Positions 19,811 through 27,093 of a stretch of DNA of 37,828 nucleotides are shown here, piece by piece (the first letter of the stretch is position 1; each line of letters starts with the position of its first letter). Below the pieces are notes generated by a model. The model searched no databases and was not told the DNA's origin. It worked only from the letters and a program-made list of their open reading frames with translations. This DNA is from M0108 sp044228695 (GTDB lineage: Bacteria > Pseudomonadota > Gammaproteobacteria > Chromatiales > Chromatiaceae). The stretch is from assembly GCA_044228695.1 (NCBI GenBank), contig JBGAUK010000024.1, positions 1-37,828 on the forward strand, given 5' to 3'. The position numbers were made by a program, and so were the translations under genes.

Positions 19811-21055
19811 TCATACGAGGCGAATCCTTCCGGTCAGCAGTTCCTGCATCATGCCCTGCTTGAGGGCGCGGGTCTTGTCGCGGCGGGTTTCGAGGGCGGT
19901 GAGTTCGGCGTCCATATCGGAGAGAACGGTGGCGATGGCGGTTTGTTCTTCCAATGAACTCAAGAGAAACGTAATGGCTTTCAAGTCACCCAGTGAAATG
20001 CCCTTTACTGTGCTCCCGCTACCCAATTCATCTATGGCCGTGGCGTTACTCTCAAACCAGTAATACAGGAACTTCGTGCTGACGTTGATTTTCGGGAATA
20101 ACGACTTGAGGTCTTGGTTTATGCTGACATCTACCTCGTAAATCACTGCCTTGCCCAACGCCATACGGGTTGAGGTAATAAGTGTTCCGCTCGGTATCAA
20201 GTTAGAGGCACTGTTCTTCAAGCCATCCTGCGTAATCGTTTCTTGTGCCGCTATTGGGCTGAATGTCGCAAAGTCCTTTACGGTCACCCAAGGAATCTCG
20301 CCGCCCCAATAGTTTGCGTTTGATCGGCTTGGAGTGCCCCCGCCAACAATTTTTTCCAACACATCCCCCAGCCGCTTCACCTCCCACTCCCCGCTAAACC
20401 CAGGCAGGCGGGTCTGGCCGGTGAGGAGTTGCTGCATGGCGGCCTGTTTGAGGTCGCGCTTCTTGGCGATGAGCTGGTCGAGCTTGGCGAGCAGGGCATC
20501 CACATCCGACAGCGCGGCGGCAATGGCGCGTTGTTCGGCAATGGTAGGCGGTAGTGCGATTAGCAGCTTCTTTAAATTGTCTTGATTTATGTTTGTGTTG
20601 GCACTGACTGAGCTCGCTCCGATTAGCTTGCTCCTGAAAGCTGCCGAGTAGAAGCAATGTCGCTTGAAGCCAATATCAAGAAAACCACCGTCACGAAAAC
20701 GAATAAGGAAGCCTGAATAGACCGTTTGCGGGAGGTCTGCCTCGACAACCGCTGTCAAACCGACTCCCGATGGCTTTACTGAAGACCTGATAAAAATTAC
20801 ATCGCCGCATTTGAGATCGTATGTTTTCTGTTCTATCCCGCTTGTGTCGACAAGACCAAGAGCCTCACCGGATACAATACTACTCACTCCAAAGACATCC
20901 ATCAGATTAACGAAGGGCGATCCATGACCAAACGCTTCATTGCCTTTGTTGATACCGTTCTTAAAGTGCCCAAGCACACTTAATGGGACTGCACTCCAAT
21001 CTTCAGGTATCACCCCCACCTGGGTCTGCTTGTACCCCGCCGGAATCACGCTCAT
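19811..21055 (-). CDS. hsdS: Type I restriction enzyme specificity subunit HsdS
   Basis: Determines the bipartite DNA target of the type I complex. From MSVIPAGYKQTQVGVIPEDW (position 21055, GGGGAG nine bases before) it is 414 residues. Two target recognition domains (about 15-140 and 205-340) are each followed by a conserved helical repeat: AEQRAIAAALSDVDALLAKL ending QLLTGQTRLPGF, and EEQTAIATVLSDMDAELTAL ending ELLTGRIRLV. The recognition domains are visibly richer in A and T than the flanking genes, which is usual for exchanged specificity domains. The frame is open up to 21172, but that part matches no HsdS sequence. Confidence 0.95.
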   Translation of the reverse strand: MSVIPAGYKQTQVGVIPEDWSAVPLSVLGHFKNGINKGNEAFGHGSPFVNLMDVFGVSSIVSGEALGLVDTSGIEQKTYDLKCGDVIFIRSSVKPSGVGLTAVVEADLPQTVYSGFLIRFRDGGFLDIGFKRHCFYSAAFRSKLIGASSVSANTNINQDNLKKLLIALPPTIAEQRAIAAALSDVDALLAKLDQLIAKKRDLKQAAMQQLLTGQTRLPGFSGEWEVKRLGDVLEKIVGGGTPSRSNANYWGGEIPWVTVKDFATFSPIAAQETITQDGLKNSASNLIPSGTLITSTRMALGKAVIYEVDVSINQDLKSLFPKINVSTKFLYYWFESNATAIDELGSGSTVKGISLGDLKAITFLLSSLEEQTAIATVLSDMDAELTALETRRDKTRALKQGMMQELLTGRIRLV

Positions 21056-21149
21056 TGCAGCAGGCTCCCCCAAAAAGTCGGCGCTGGCGAGACAGCAATA
21101 GGTGACAGCTGGTTCATGCTTCTCCTTCCCACATAAGTGTCCTCCCGCC

Positions 21150-22306
21150 TCATAACGCCTCCCCCCCTTCATTCAGGATATTCAGGTAGGCGTCGTAGAC
21201 GAATACCCGGTTGCGGCGCTGGCCGGTGAGTTCGCGGGCGATGCCCAGGTCCAGCAGGGTCAGCATGGCTTTGGCGGCGGTGGGGAAGCTGATGCCGGCT
21301 TGCTGGCCCATCCGGCCCAGGGTGGACAGGGGGCGCTCGCGCAGTGCTTCGAGTAGGCGCAGGACAGTGGCCGCGCCGCGTCCGCCCACCTGGACCCGTT
21401 GGCTGTCCCGTTGGAACAGGTGCACCAGACGGCGGGCGGTTTGCACGACGCCAGTGGCGGTTTGCTCGACGCCTTCCAGAAAGAAATCGACCCAGGCCTC
21501 CCAGTCGCCGCTGGTACCCCCCCGGTCCAGCAGTTCGTAATAGCGGGCGCGATGCTGCTTGAAGTAGAGGCTGAGGTAAAGCAGCGGCTGGGCCAGCGCG
21601 CCGCCCTGGTGCAGCAGCAGGGGGATGAGCAGACGCGGCCATTGCCGTCCAGGAAGGGGTGGATGGTCTCGAACTGGACATGGACCAGCGCCGCTTTCAG
21701 CAGCACCGGCAGTTTGGCCGTTTCACCGTGGATGAAGGCTTCTAGCGCCGCCATGCAGGGTTCGACCTCCTGCGGTGGCGGCGGTACGAAGCGGGCGTTG
21801 CCAGGGCGGGTGCCGCCGATCCAGTTCTGACTGCGGCGGAACTCGCCGGGGGCCTGGTCCGCGCCGCGCCCGCGCGCCATCAAGTGCTCGTGCATCTCGC
21901 GTAACAGGCGGTTGCACAGGGGAAACCCTTCGCGCAGACGGGCCATGCCGTGTTGTAGCGCGGCGACGTAGTTGGAGACTTCCACCACGTCGTCAAAGGG
22001 CACGCCGGGCATTTCGTCCAACTCGAACAGCAGCAGGTCGGACAGGGAGGACTGGGTGCCCTCGATCTGCGACGACAGCACGGCTTCGCGCCGCACATAG
22101 GCATAGAGGAACAGCTGCGGATCGGGCAGCAGCAGGGCGATGCTGTCGAGCCGGCCCAGCGCCAGGGTGGCCTGTTCCAGGGCCGCCTGCCGCGCTCCGT
22201 CCAGATCCAGCGGCGGCACGGGCGGCAACGGGTCGGGCACAAAGGCGCGGACGGTTTCTCCACCGGCCAGGCTGGCGACATAACGACCGGGAGCGTCACG
22301 AAGCAT
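21150..22306 (-). pseudogene. fic: Fic-family AMP-transferase, frameshifted in the active site
   Basis: The first frame starts at 22306 (MLRDAPGRYVASLAGGETVRAF) with an AAGGA site, contains the Fic_N region and the inhibitory-type stretch EAVLSSQIEGTQSSLSDLLL, and reaches IHPFLDGNGR. Just there (position 21634/21635) the frame shifts; the second frame continues LLIPLLLHQGGALAQPLLYL and runs open to the stop at 21150, ending in a winged-helix part (LSTLGRMGQQAGISFPTAAK). The family expects GNGRIGRLLIP, so about seven bases are missing. Repaired, the protein would have about 387 residues. It lies between hsdM and hsdS on the same strand. As sequenced it cannot make an active enzyme; a sequencing error is the main alternative. 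Confidence 0.85.
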
Positions 22307-22317
22307 GGTGATCGATC

Positions 22318-22367
22318 CTTTAATAAGATTTCGCGTTATTAAAGCGAATGGCGATTTCTTTAATAAG
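22318..22367. promoter_or_regulatory. Three copies of TTTAATAA upstream of fic
   Basis: The 8-mer TTTAATAA occurs at 22319-22326, inverted (TTATTAAA) at 22336-22343 and again direct at 22359-22366, in otherwise GC-rich DNA 12-60 bp before the fic start. The first two form an inverted repeat. This looks like an operator, possibly for the winged helix of the Fic protein itself or for hsdS expression. Function is inferred from arrangement only. Confidence 0.5.
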
Positions 22368-22457
22368 CGCCCAGGGCCGGAGGGCAATGAGCAATCCCCT
22401 GGTCGGCCATCAGGGTGAAGGCATCGCACTGATGCAAGGCGTTGCCGCGGGCCCTCA

Positions 22458-24878
22458 TCACCAACTGAACCCCATCCGTTTCAGGTGCTCATCGACGCGG
22501 GCGGCAAGCGTCTCCACCTCCGCCGCGAGCCGAGGCAGCGGCGTGGCATAGCGTTCGGCCAGTTGCCGGATGCGGCCGGTCAACGCCTGGCTGACGCGAT
22601 CCAGTTCGCCCTGGACGCTGGCGCTCAGGGCGGCGAGCCACTTGTCCTCCACCACCAGGGTCTTGATCTCGGCCTCGGTGAGCTTGGCGTATTGGGCGGT
22701 GACCCGGGCATCGAGCGCCTTCCGGGCGTCCCTCACCGCCTTGCCGGCGGCTGCTTCCCGGTCGATCAGATTGGCGTAGGTATTGAGTAGCTGGCGCTCG
22801 TCGGCGGCCTCCGGGTCGCGTCTGATCGCGGTCTGCCGCGCCTTGACGCTGATCTTGGTCAGCTTGCCCTTGTCGTTCTTGGCCTCATTCAGCAGGCCCT
22901 CCTCGCCGCCGTGTTCCTCGTCCAACTCCTCCATCTGGCGGCCGATGGCGTCGCGCTCGGCTTCCTGGTACTCGATGGCGGCCTGCTCGGCGGCGAAATA
23001 GCGGGCGACGATCAGGGCGGGCGGGATCAGGTCGGTGTTGGGCTTGCCGTCTGGCAGGGCTTCCCAGCCGTCGCTGGCGATCATCCAGGCGTCGTCCTGG
23101 AGGGTTTCGGCCCAGTAGTCCAGCAGGTGCTGATAGACGCCGTAGGGATCGATGAGGGAGGCGATGGCCTCGTGACCGCGGAAGGTTTTCAGCAGGCTTT
23201 CGGCGAGGGTCTCGATCAGCGCCTTGGGGCGGTCACCGGGTTGGATGCCGGTGAGCCGCGGGGTGTTGGCGGCTTGCCAGCCCGCGAACAGCCGCGTCAC
23301 CCTCTGGTTGAAGGCGGTAAATTCAGGGTGGGCGAAGATGGCGGCCTTGACCTGGCTGGCTTCGACCTTGGGCTGGCTGTAGCCGCCAGCCCCCTCCCCC
23401 GGCCCCTCGCCCCGGCGGAGCGGGGCGAAAAGCTGCTGGCGTAGGGTGGGAAACACCCGCCAGTAGGCGGCCAGGCCGTCGATGTCGGCGTCGGGGATGC
23501 CGCCCTTGAGGTGCGCCGCGATGTCCTGGGTATCTTCCGGCTCGGTGCTGTCGATGTAGCGCGGCAGGTTGAGGTTGAAGTCGTTGGCCTCGATCTCGGC
23601 CAGCGGCACCAGGCGGGCATACTTGGGGGTTGCCAACTGGCGGGTGAAGGTATCGACGATCTTGTGGATGTCCCGCGCCCGCAGCCGATTCTTGTTGCCG
23701 TCCTTGATGAAGCCCTTGCTGGCATCGACCATGAAGATGCCCTTGCGGCCGGCCGCGCCTTCCTTGTCCAGCACCAGGATGCAGGCGGGAATGCCGGTGC
23801 CATAGAAGAGGTTGGCGGGCAGGCCGATGATGCCCTTGATGAAGCCGCGCCGGACCAGGTTCTTGCGGATCACCGCCTCGGCGCCGCCCCGGAACAGCAC
23901 GCCATGGGGGTGGATGACCGCGCCCTTGCCGCTGCTCTTAAGCGAGGTGAGGATGTGCAGCAGGAAGGCGTAATCGCCGTTCTTGACCGGGGGGATGCCG
24001 TAGTCGAACCGGCCATAGCGGTCGTTGGCCGGGTCGAGGCCGCTGGTCCAGGACTTGACCGAGAAGGGGAAATTGGCGACCACGAAGTCGAAGGTCTTGA
24101 GGCCGCCAGTGGTCTGCTTGAAGTGGGGGTGCGAGAGGGTGTTGTCCTGCCAGATCTCCGCCGTCGGGCAGTCGTGCAGCACCATGTTCATGCGCGCCAG
24201 CGCCGAGGTGGCGTTGTCCATCTCCTGCCCGTACAGGGCCAGGTCCAGCCCGGTGCGGTTCTTGGCCTCGTCGTGGGCTTTGAGCAACAGGGAACCGGAA
24301 CCGCAGGTCGGGTCGTAAATGCTCTGTCCGGCATGGCTGGCCTTGCCCAGGTCGATGACCATGGACATGATGCGGGAGACCTCCGCCGGGGTGTAGAACT
24401 GGCCCTTGCTCTTGCCGGACTCGGTGGCGAAGTGGCGCATCAGGTATTCGTAGGCGTCGCCCAACAGGTCGTCGCCCTCGGCGCGATTGCCGCCGAAATC
24501 CAGCCCCTCGAAGATGGCCACCAGCTTGGTCAGCCGCTGGACCATGGCATCGGCCTTGCCCAGCTTTTCCTCGTCGTTGAAGTCGGCGACGTTGATGGCG
24601 CCCTTGAGGCTGTCGTTAGCGTCGGCCAGGCGGCCGATGATCTTGTTGATGCGGTCACCGATCTCCTTGCTGCCCTTGGCCGCCACCATGTCGGCAAAGC
24701 CACCGCCCGCGGGTACCTCGATCAAGGCGCTGGGATCGCCGGCGTACTTGTCGGAGACGTATTTGACGAACAGCAGGATGAGGACGTAATCCTTGTACTG
24801 GCTGGCATCCATGCCCCCGCGCAACTCGTCGCAGGATTTCCAGAGGGAGGAATAGAGTTCGGATTTTTTGAGGGCCAT
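22458..24878 (-). CDS. hsdM: Type I restriction enzyme M subunit (long form)
   Basis: N6-adenine DNA methyltransferase subunit. From MALKKSELYSSLWKSCDELR it is 806 residues, longer than the roughly 500 of EcoKI HsdM because of a C-terminal extension of charged helices (about 500-806), as in other long-form HsdM proteins. HsdM_N covers about 5-140; SAM motif I is DPTCGSGSLLLKA (about 189); the catalytic motif IV is ANFPFS (about 268). Residues about 484-498 (APLRRGEGPGEGAGG) are encoded by a palindromic repeat-like insert. No good ribosome site is visible before the ATG at 24878; the frame stays open to 24950. It is the promoter-proximal gene of the system. Confidence 0.95.
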   Translation of the reverse strand: MALKKSELYSSLWKSCDELRGGMDASQYKDYVLILLFVKYVSDKYAGDPSALIEVPAGGGFADMVAAKGSKEIGDRINKIIGRLADANDSLKGAINVADFNDEEKLGKADAMVQRLTKLVAIFEGLDFGGNRAEGDDLLGDAYEYLMRHFATESGKSKGQFYTPAEVSRIMSMVIDLGKASHAGQSIYDPTCGSGSLLLKAHDEAKNRTGLDLALYGQEMDNATSALARMNMVLHDCPTAEIWQDNTLSHPHFKQTTGGLKTFDFVVANFPFSVKSWTSGLDPANDRYGRFDYGIPPVKNGDYAFLLHILTSLKSSGKGAVIHPHGVLFRGGAEAVIRKNLVRRGFIKGIIGLPANLFYGTGIPACILVLDKEGAAGRKGIFMVDASKGFIKDGNKNRLRARDIHKIVDTFTRQLATPKYARLVPLAEIEANDFNLNLPRYIDSTEPEDTQDIAAHLKGGIPDADIDGLAAYWRVFPTLRQQLFAPLRRGEGPGEGAGGYSQPKVEASQVKAAIFAHPEFTAFNQRVTRLFAGWQAANTPRLTGIQPGDRPKALIETLAESLLKTFRGHEAIASLIDPYGVYQHLLDYWAETLQDDAWMIASDGWEALPDGKPNTDLIPPALIVARYFAAEQAAIEYQEAERDAIGRQMEELDEEHGGEEGLLNEAKNDKGKLTKISVKARQTAIRRDPEAADERQLLNTYANLIDREAAAGKAVRDARKALDARVTAQYAKLTEAEIKTLVVEDKWLAALSASVQGELDRVSQALTGRIRQLAERYATPLPRLAAEVETLAARVDEHLKRMGFSW
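23391..23428. repeat. Palindromic GC-rich insert within hsdM
   Basis: CGCCCCG (23408-23414) and CGGGGCG (23421-23427) form a hairpin inside a C-rich stretch that encodes LRRGEGPGEG in frame. Such Pro/Arg/Gly/Glu strings are typical of translated intergenic palindromic repeats. It falls at the junction between methylase core and C-terminal extension. Confidence 0.45.
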
Positions 24879-25147
24879 GAGGAGTTGGGGTCGCCGTTTG
24901 ATGCCGATGGGCACAGCGTGCGACTTTACCGCATGGATGGCGGCGGACATAGGGCGATCTAAGCAAGGCCTGGCAATCCCGGGGATCTATCGGTGGGTGC
25001 TTGAGGCCGCTTGGCTCTCACCCAGATTTGGGCTCGGGCAAGCCGATTCTTGGCTTTCCGCCCTCTCCGCTCAAATCGCCAGGCGGTCCGGGATATCTAC
25101 CCAGCGCTGATCACACTATGGCATCCAGCGGGAGGGTCGGGTGGCGG

Positions 25148-25220
25148 CGGGCGGGGGTGTCGACAGCAGGGATGCTGTCGCCAAGCCTACAGGGATGTAT
25201 TCACGGCGTCCCCCGCCCGA
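25148..25220. repeat. Palindromic intergenic repeat element
   Basis: Outer arms CGGGCGGGGG (25148-25157) and CCCCCGCCCG (25211-25220) are perfectly complementary, and between them CGACAGC (25161-25167) and GCTGTCG (25174-25180) form an inner hairpin with loop AGGGAT. The rest includes CTACAGGGATGTATTCACGG, a wording I have met in repeated intergenic elements of other GC-rich proteobacteria. It lies in the gene-free 660 bp between hsdM and the toxin gene. Confidence 0.6.
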
Positions 25221-25221
25221 C

Positions 25222-25293
25222 GTCACCCGGCCCGGGATACCGATAACTCAAGGGTGTTTGTATGGTGCACCGGAGGCGAGGATCCGGGTGACG
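25222..25293. repeat. Second inverted repeat next to the palindromic element
   Basis: CGTCACCCGG (25222-25231) and CCGGGTGACG (25284-25293) are perfectly complementary 10-mers with 52 bp between them. The left arm starts two bases after the preceding element ends. It may be a second copy of a similar kind of element or a terminus pair; no gene lies between the arms. Confidence 0.45.
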
Positions 25294-25450
25294 CTGACCA
25301 CTGATCTCCCGAAATGATATGACGCGAAATAGGGTCGCCGCATCGCCAGCGCGGTTGGTTTAGCCCTTGGTTATGGCCACGGCTCCGATGACGTTCGGGA
25401 TCGCCTTTTAATATCCTATATTGGGTGTGGATTTGTCTTGACAGAAGGGT

Positions 25451-25473
25451 CCACCTCAGCGAAAGGTGGTTTT
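25451..25473 (+). terminator. Hairpin with short T-run, plus strand, no known gene
   Basis: CCACCT (25451-25456) and AGGTGG (25464-25469) form a stem with loop CAGCGAA, followed by TTTTGCTTTG. It would terminate a plus-strand transcript, but no plus-strand gene precedes it; it may end a small RNA or be a relic. The remaining sequence from 24951 to 25538 shows no convincing gene. Confidence 0.35.
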
Positions 25474-25538
25474 GCTTTGTGGCTGAGCTGCGCTTATTCA
25501 CCCTGCACACCGCGGGTAGCCCGACTTGACCCCCTCGC

Positions 25539-26042
25539 TCATGGCTCTGCGTCGAGCAATCGGATGGTGTTGATCGGCAGATAGAGCTTCAAACCATCCC
25601 CACGCAGCGGCAGGAACCCGAACCGCCGGTAAAACCCTACTGAATCCGGCTTGCTATCGACTATCACGCATTGCACGCCGATGGTGTCGGCGGCGCGCAG
25701 CGCCTGCTGAAGCGCGTGAATCAACAGCCGCGTGCCGATACGCAAACCGGCCGTGCGGGCCCGGCGGTCGCTGGCCAAACGCCCGATCAGCACCGCCGGC
25801 ACCGGATATTTAGGCAGGCGGCGGGCGAGATCGTCCGGGAGCTCGTCATGACCGAGCGAAGCGGCGGACAGCGTGTAATAGCCCAGCACCCGGCCCGATT
25901 CCTCCTCGGCCACGTAGACCCGCGCCAGATGATGACGCAGGCTTTGGCTGGCGTAACGCCGCAGATACTCGTCCAGCCCGTCATGCCCAGAGTCAAAACC
26001 GCCTCGGTCATGGCGGCGCGGATCAAAGGCGACAATCTTCAT
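25539..26042 (-). CDS. GNAT-family toxin (TacT type)
   Basis: Acetyltransferase toxin of a type II toxin-antitoxin pair; TacT-like enzymes acetylate the amino group of aminoacyl-tRNA and stop translation. The 167 residues start MKIVAFDPRRHDRGGFDSGH; the segment GLDEYLRRYASQ is typical of these toxins. The acetyl-CoA loop is RRARTAGLRIGTRLL (R-x-x-G-x-G/A pattern with one extra residue), and the conserved C-terminal tyrosine is in VGFYRRFGFLPL. The start overlaps the stop of the antitoxin gene by four bases (ATGA, 26039-26042). Confidence 0.9.
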   Translation of the reverse strand: MKIVAFDPRRHDRGGFDSGHDGLDEYLRRYASQSLRHHLARVYVAEEESGRVLGYYTLSAASLGHDELPDDLARRLPKYPVPAVLIGRLASDRRARTAGLRIGTRLLIHALQQALRAADTIGVQCVIVDSKPDSVGFYRRFGFLPLRGDGLKLYLPINTIRLLDAEP

Positions 26043-26311
26043 TCCAGACCGGCATCCCGATAGTCAAGCCAGGCGGTACGCAGCGCCTCGTTGGGCTCGG
26101 GGGGATGTTCCAAAGTGTCGACAAAACGTTGCCAGTCCTCGGCGTTCAACAGGAAATGCTGGTGGCTTTGCAGGATGTCCCGGGCCTTGTCCATCGCGGC
26201 GTTCAGGATGAGCCCGGTGAGGGTGTTGCCGCTGATTTCCGCCGCTTGCATCAGCATCTGCTTGGCGTTGGCGGGCAGGCGGATATCGAAACGTTCGATG
26301 CTTTCGGACAT
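26039..26311 (-). CDS. DUF1778 ribbon-helix-helix antitoxin (TacA type)
   Basis: A 90-residue antitoxin. The N-terminal ribbon-helix-helix DNA-binding part is ERFDIRLPANAKQMLMQAAE with GNTLTGLILNAAMDKA; the C-terminal part (FLLNAEDWQRFVDTLEHPP, then PNEALRTAWLDY) is the toxin-neutralising tail. DUF1778 proteins pair with GNAT toxins, and the gene is directly upstream of and overlapping the toxin gene. It probably represses its own promoter through the inverted repeats just ahead of its start. Confidence 0.92.
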   Translation of the reverse strand: MSESIERFDIRLPANAKQMLMQAAEISGNTLTGLILNAAMDKARDILQSHQHFLLNAEDWQRFVDTLEHPPEPNEALRTAWLDYRDAGLE

Positions 26312-26312
26312 G

Positions 26313-26340
26313 ACGGTACTCGATACGGGATATTACCGTA
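26313..26340. promoter_or_regulatory. Operator-like inverted repeats before the antitoxin gene
   Basis: ACGGTA (26313-26318) and TACCGT (26334-26339) are complementary, and within them TACGG (26324-26328) and CCGTA (26336-26340) form a tighter inverted repeat around GATATTA. They sit directly upstream of the antitoxin start, where ribbon-helix-helix antitoxins usually bind. Confidence 0.5.
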
Positions 26341-26451
26341 CAGACTAGCACCATCAACCCCTAGCGCCAAGCGGACCCCGTCTTTCTCAGTGGGGGTTAA
26401 GGATATCCTGTTGGCGGTCGGGTAACGAAGGGACTGTGCCAGTCGGCTACC

Positions 26452-27093
26452 TCAGGGAATGCCCACCACCTTATGCATCTGCAAGCTCAGCTGCCAGCGG
26501 GGATGGGCCAGACAGTAGGCCAGGGCCTGTTGGGTATTCGCGGCCCGATCCGGCCCATCCAGGGGCTGGAGGAAGAAATAGCGGAAGTCGAGCCCGGCAA
26601 AGCGTTCCGGGGGGGCCTCCGCTTGGGGATAGACCAGCTTCAACTCATCCCCGGACCGCAGGACCAACTCGGTATCGGCCTTGGGGCTGACACAAATCCA
26701 GTCCAGCCCCGGTGGCGCCGGGCGGGTGCCGTTGGTCTCGACGGCGACCTCAAAGCCGCGGGCCTGGAGGGCGGCGATCAGGGGGGCGTCCAGTTGCAGC
26801 AGGGGCTCGCCGCCGGTGCAGACGACATAGGGCCGGATGCCGGGGCCAGGGTCGCCGCCCCAGGCGGCCTGGATCCGCTCCGCCAGTTCTTCAGCGCCGG
26901 CGAACCGGCCGCCCCCGACCCCGTCGGTACCCCGAAACTCGGTGTCGCAGAAGGTGCAGACCGCTGCGGCCCGGTCCTGTTCGCGCCCGGACCAGAGATT
27001 GCAGCCAGCGAAGCGGCAGAAGACCGCCGGCCGGCCGGTCTGGGCGCCCTCCCCTTGCAGGCTGTAGAAGATCTCCTTGATGCTATAGCTCAT
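26452..27093 (-). CDS. queE: 7-carboxy-7-deazaguanine synthase QueE
   Basis: Radical-SAM enzyme that converts 6-carboxytetrahydropterin to 7-carboxy-7-deazaguanine in queuosine synthesis. The 213-residue protein starts MSYSIKEIFYSLQGEGAQTG. The cluster cysteines are C31, C46 and C49, the CX14CX2C variant seen in many QueE proteins rather than CX3CX2C. VVCTGGEPLLQLD and VETNGTRP are the substrate and SAM motifs. Start and stop overlap as ATGA with the queD-like gene (27090-27093), so it is the third gene of queC-queD-queE. Confidence 0.96.
   Translation of the reverse strand: MSYSIKEIFYSLQGEGAQTGRPAVFCRFAGCNLWSGREQDRAAAVCTFCDTEFRGTDGVGGGRFAGAEELAERIQAAWGGDPGPGIRPYVVCTGGEPLLQLDAPLIAALQARGFEVAVETNGTRPAPPGLDWICVSPKADTELVLRSGDELKLVYPQAEAPPERFAGLDFRYFFLQPLDGPDRAANTQQALAYCLAHPRWQLSLQMHKVVGIP

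Noticed and set aside
21150..22306. Programmed frameshifting in fic
   Set aside because: There is no slippery heptamer or downstream structure at 21634, and about seven bases of the conserved motif are missing, which a simple slip would not restore.
23511..24962. Long open frame on the plus strand opposite hsdM
   Set aside because: Antisense shadow; the minus strand encodes the methylase motifs DPTCGSGS and NFPF.
25223..25510. Minus-strand open frame in the gap before the toxin gene
   Set aside because: It overlaps the inverted repeat and hairpin, has no ribosome site, and has Arg/Ser/His-rich composition without family likeness.
25090..26451. Second attachment site (copy of the tRNA 3' end) closing the accessory block
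   Set aside because: No stretch resembling AATCCCTGACGGCCCACCA was found by eye; no integrase or transposase gene is present either.
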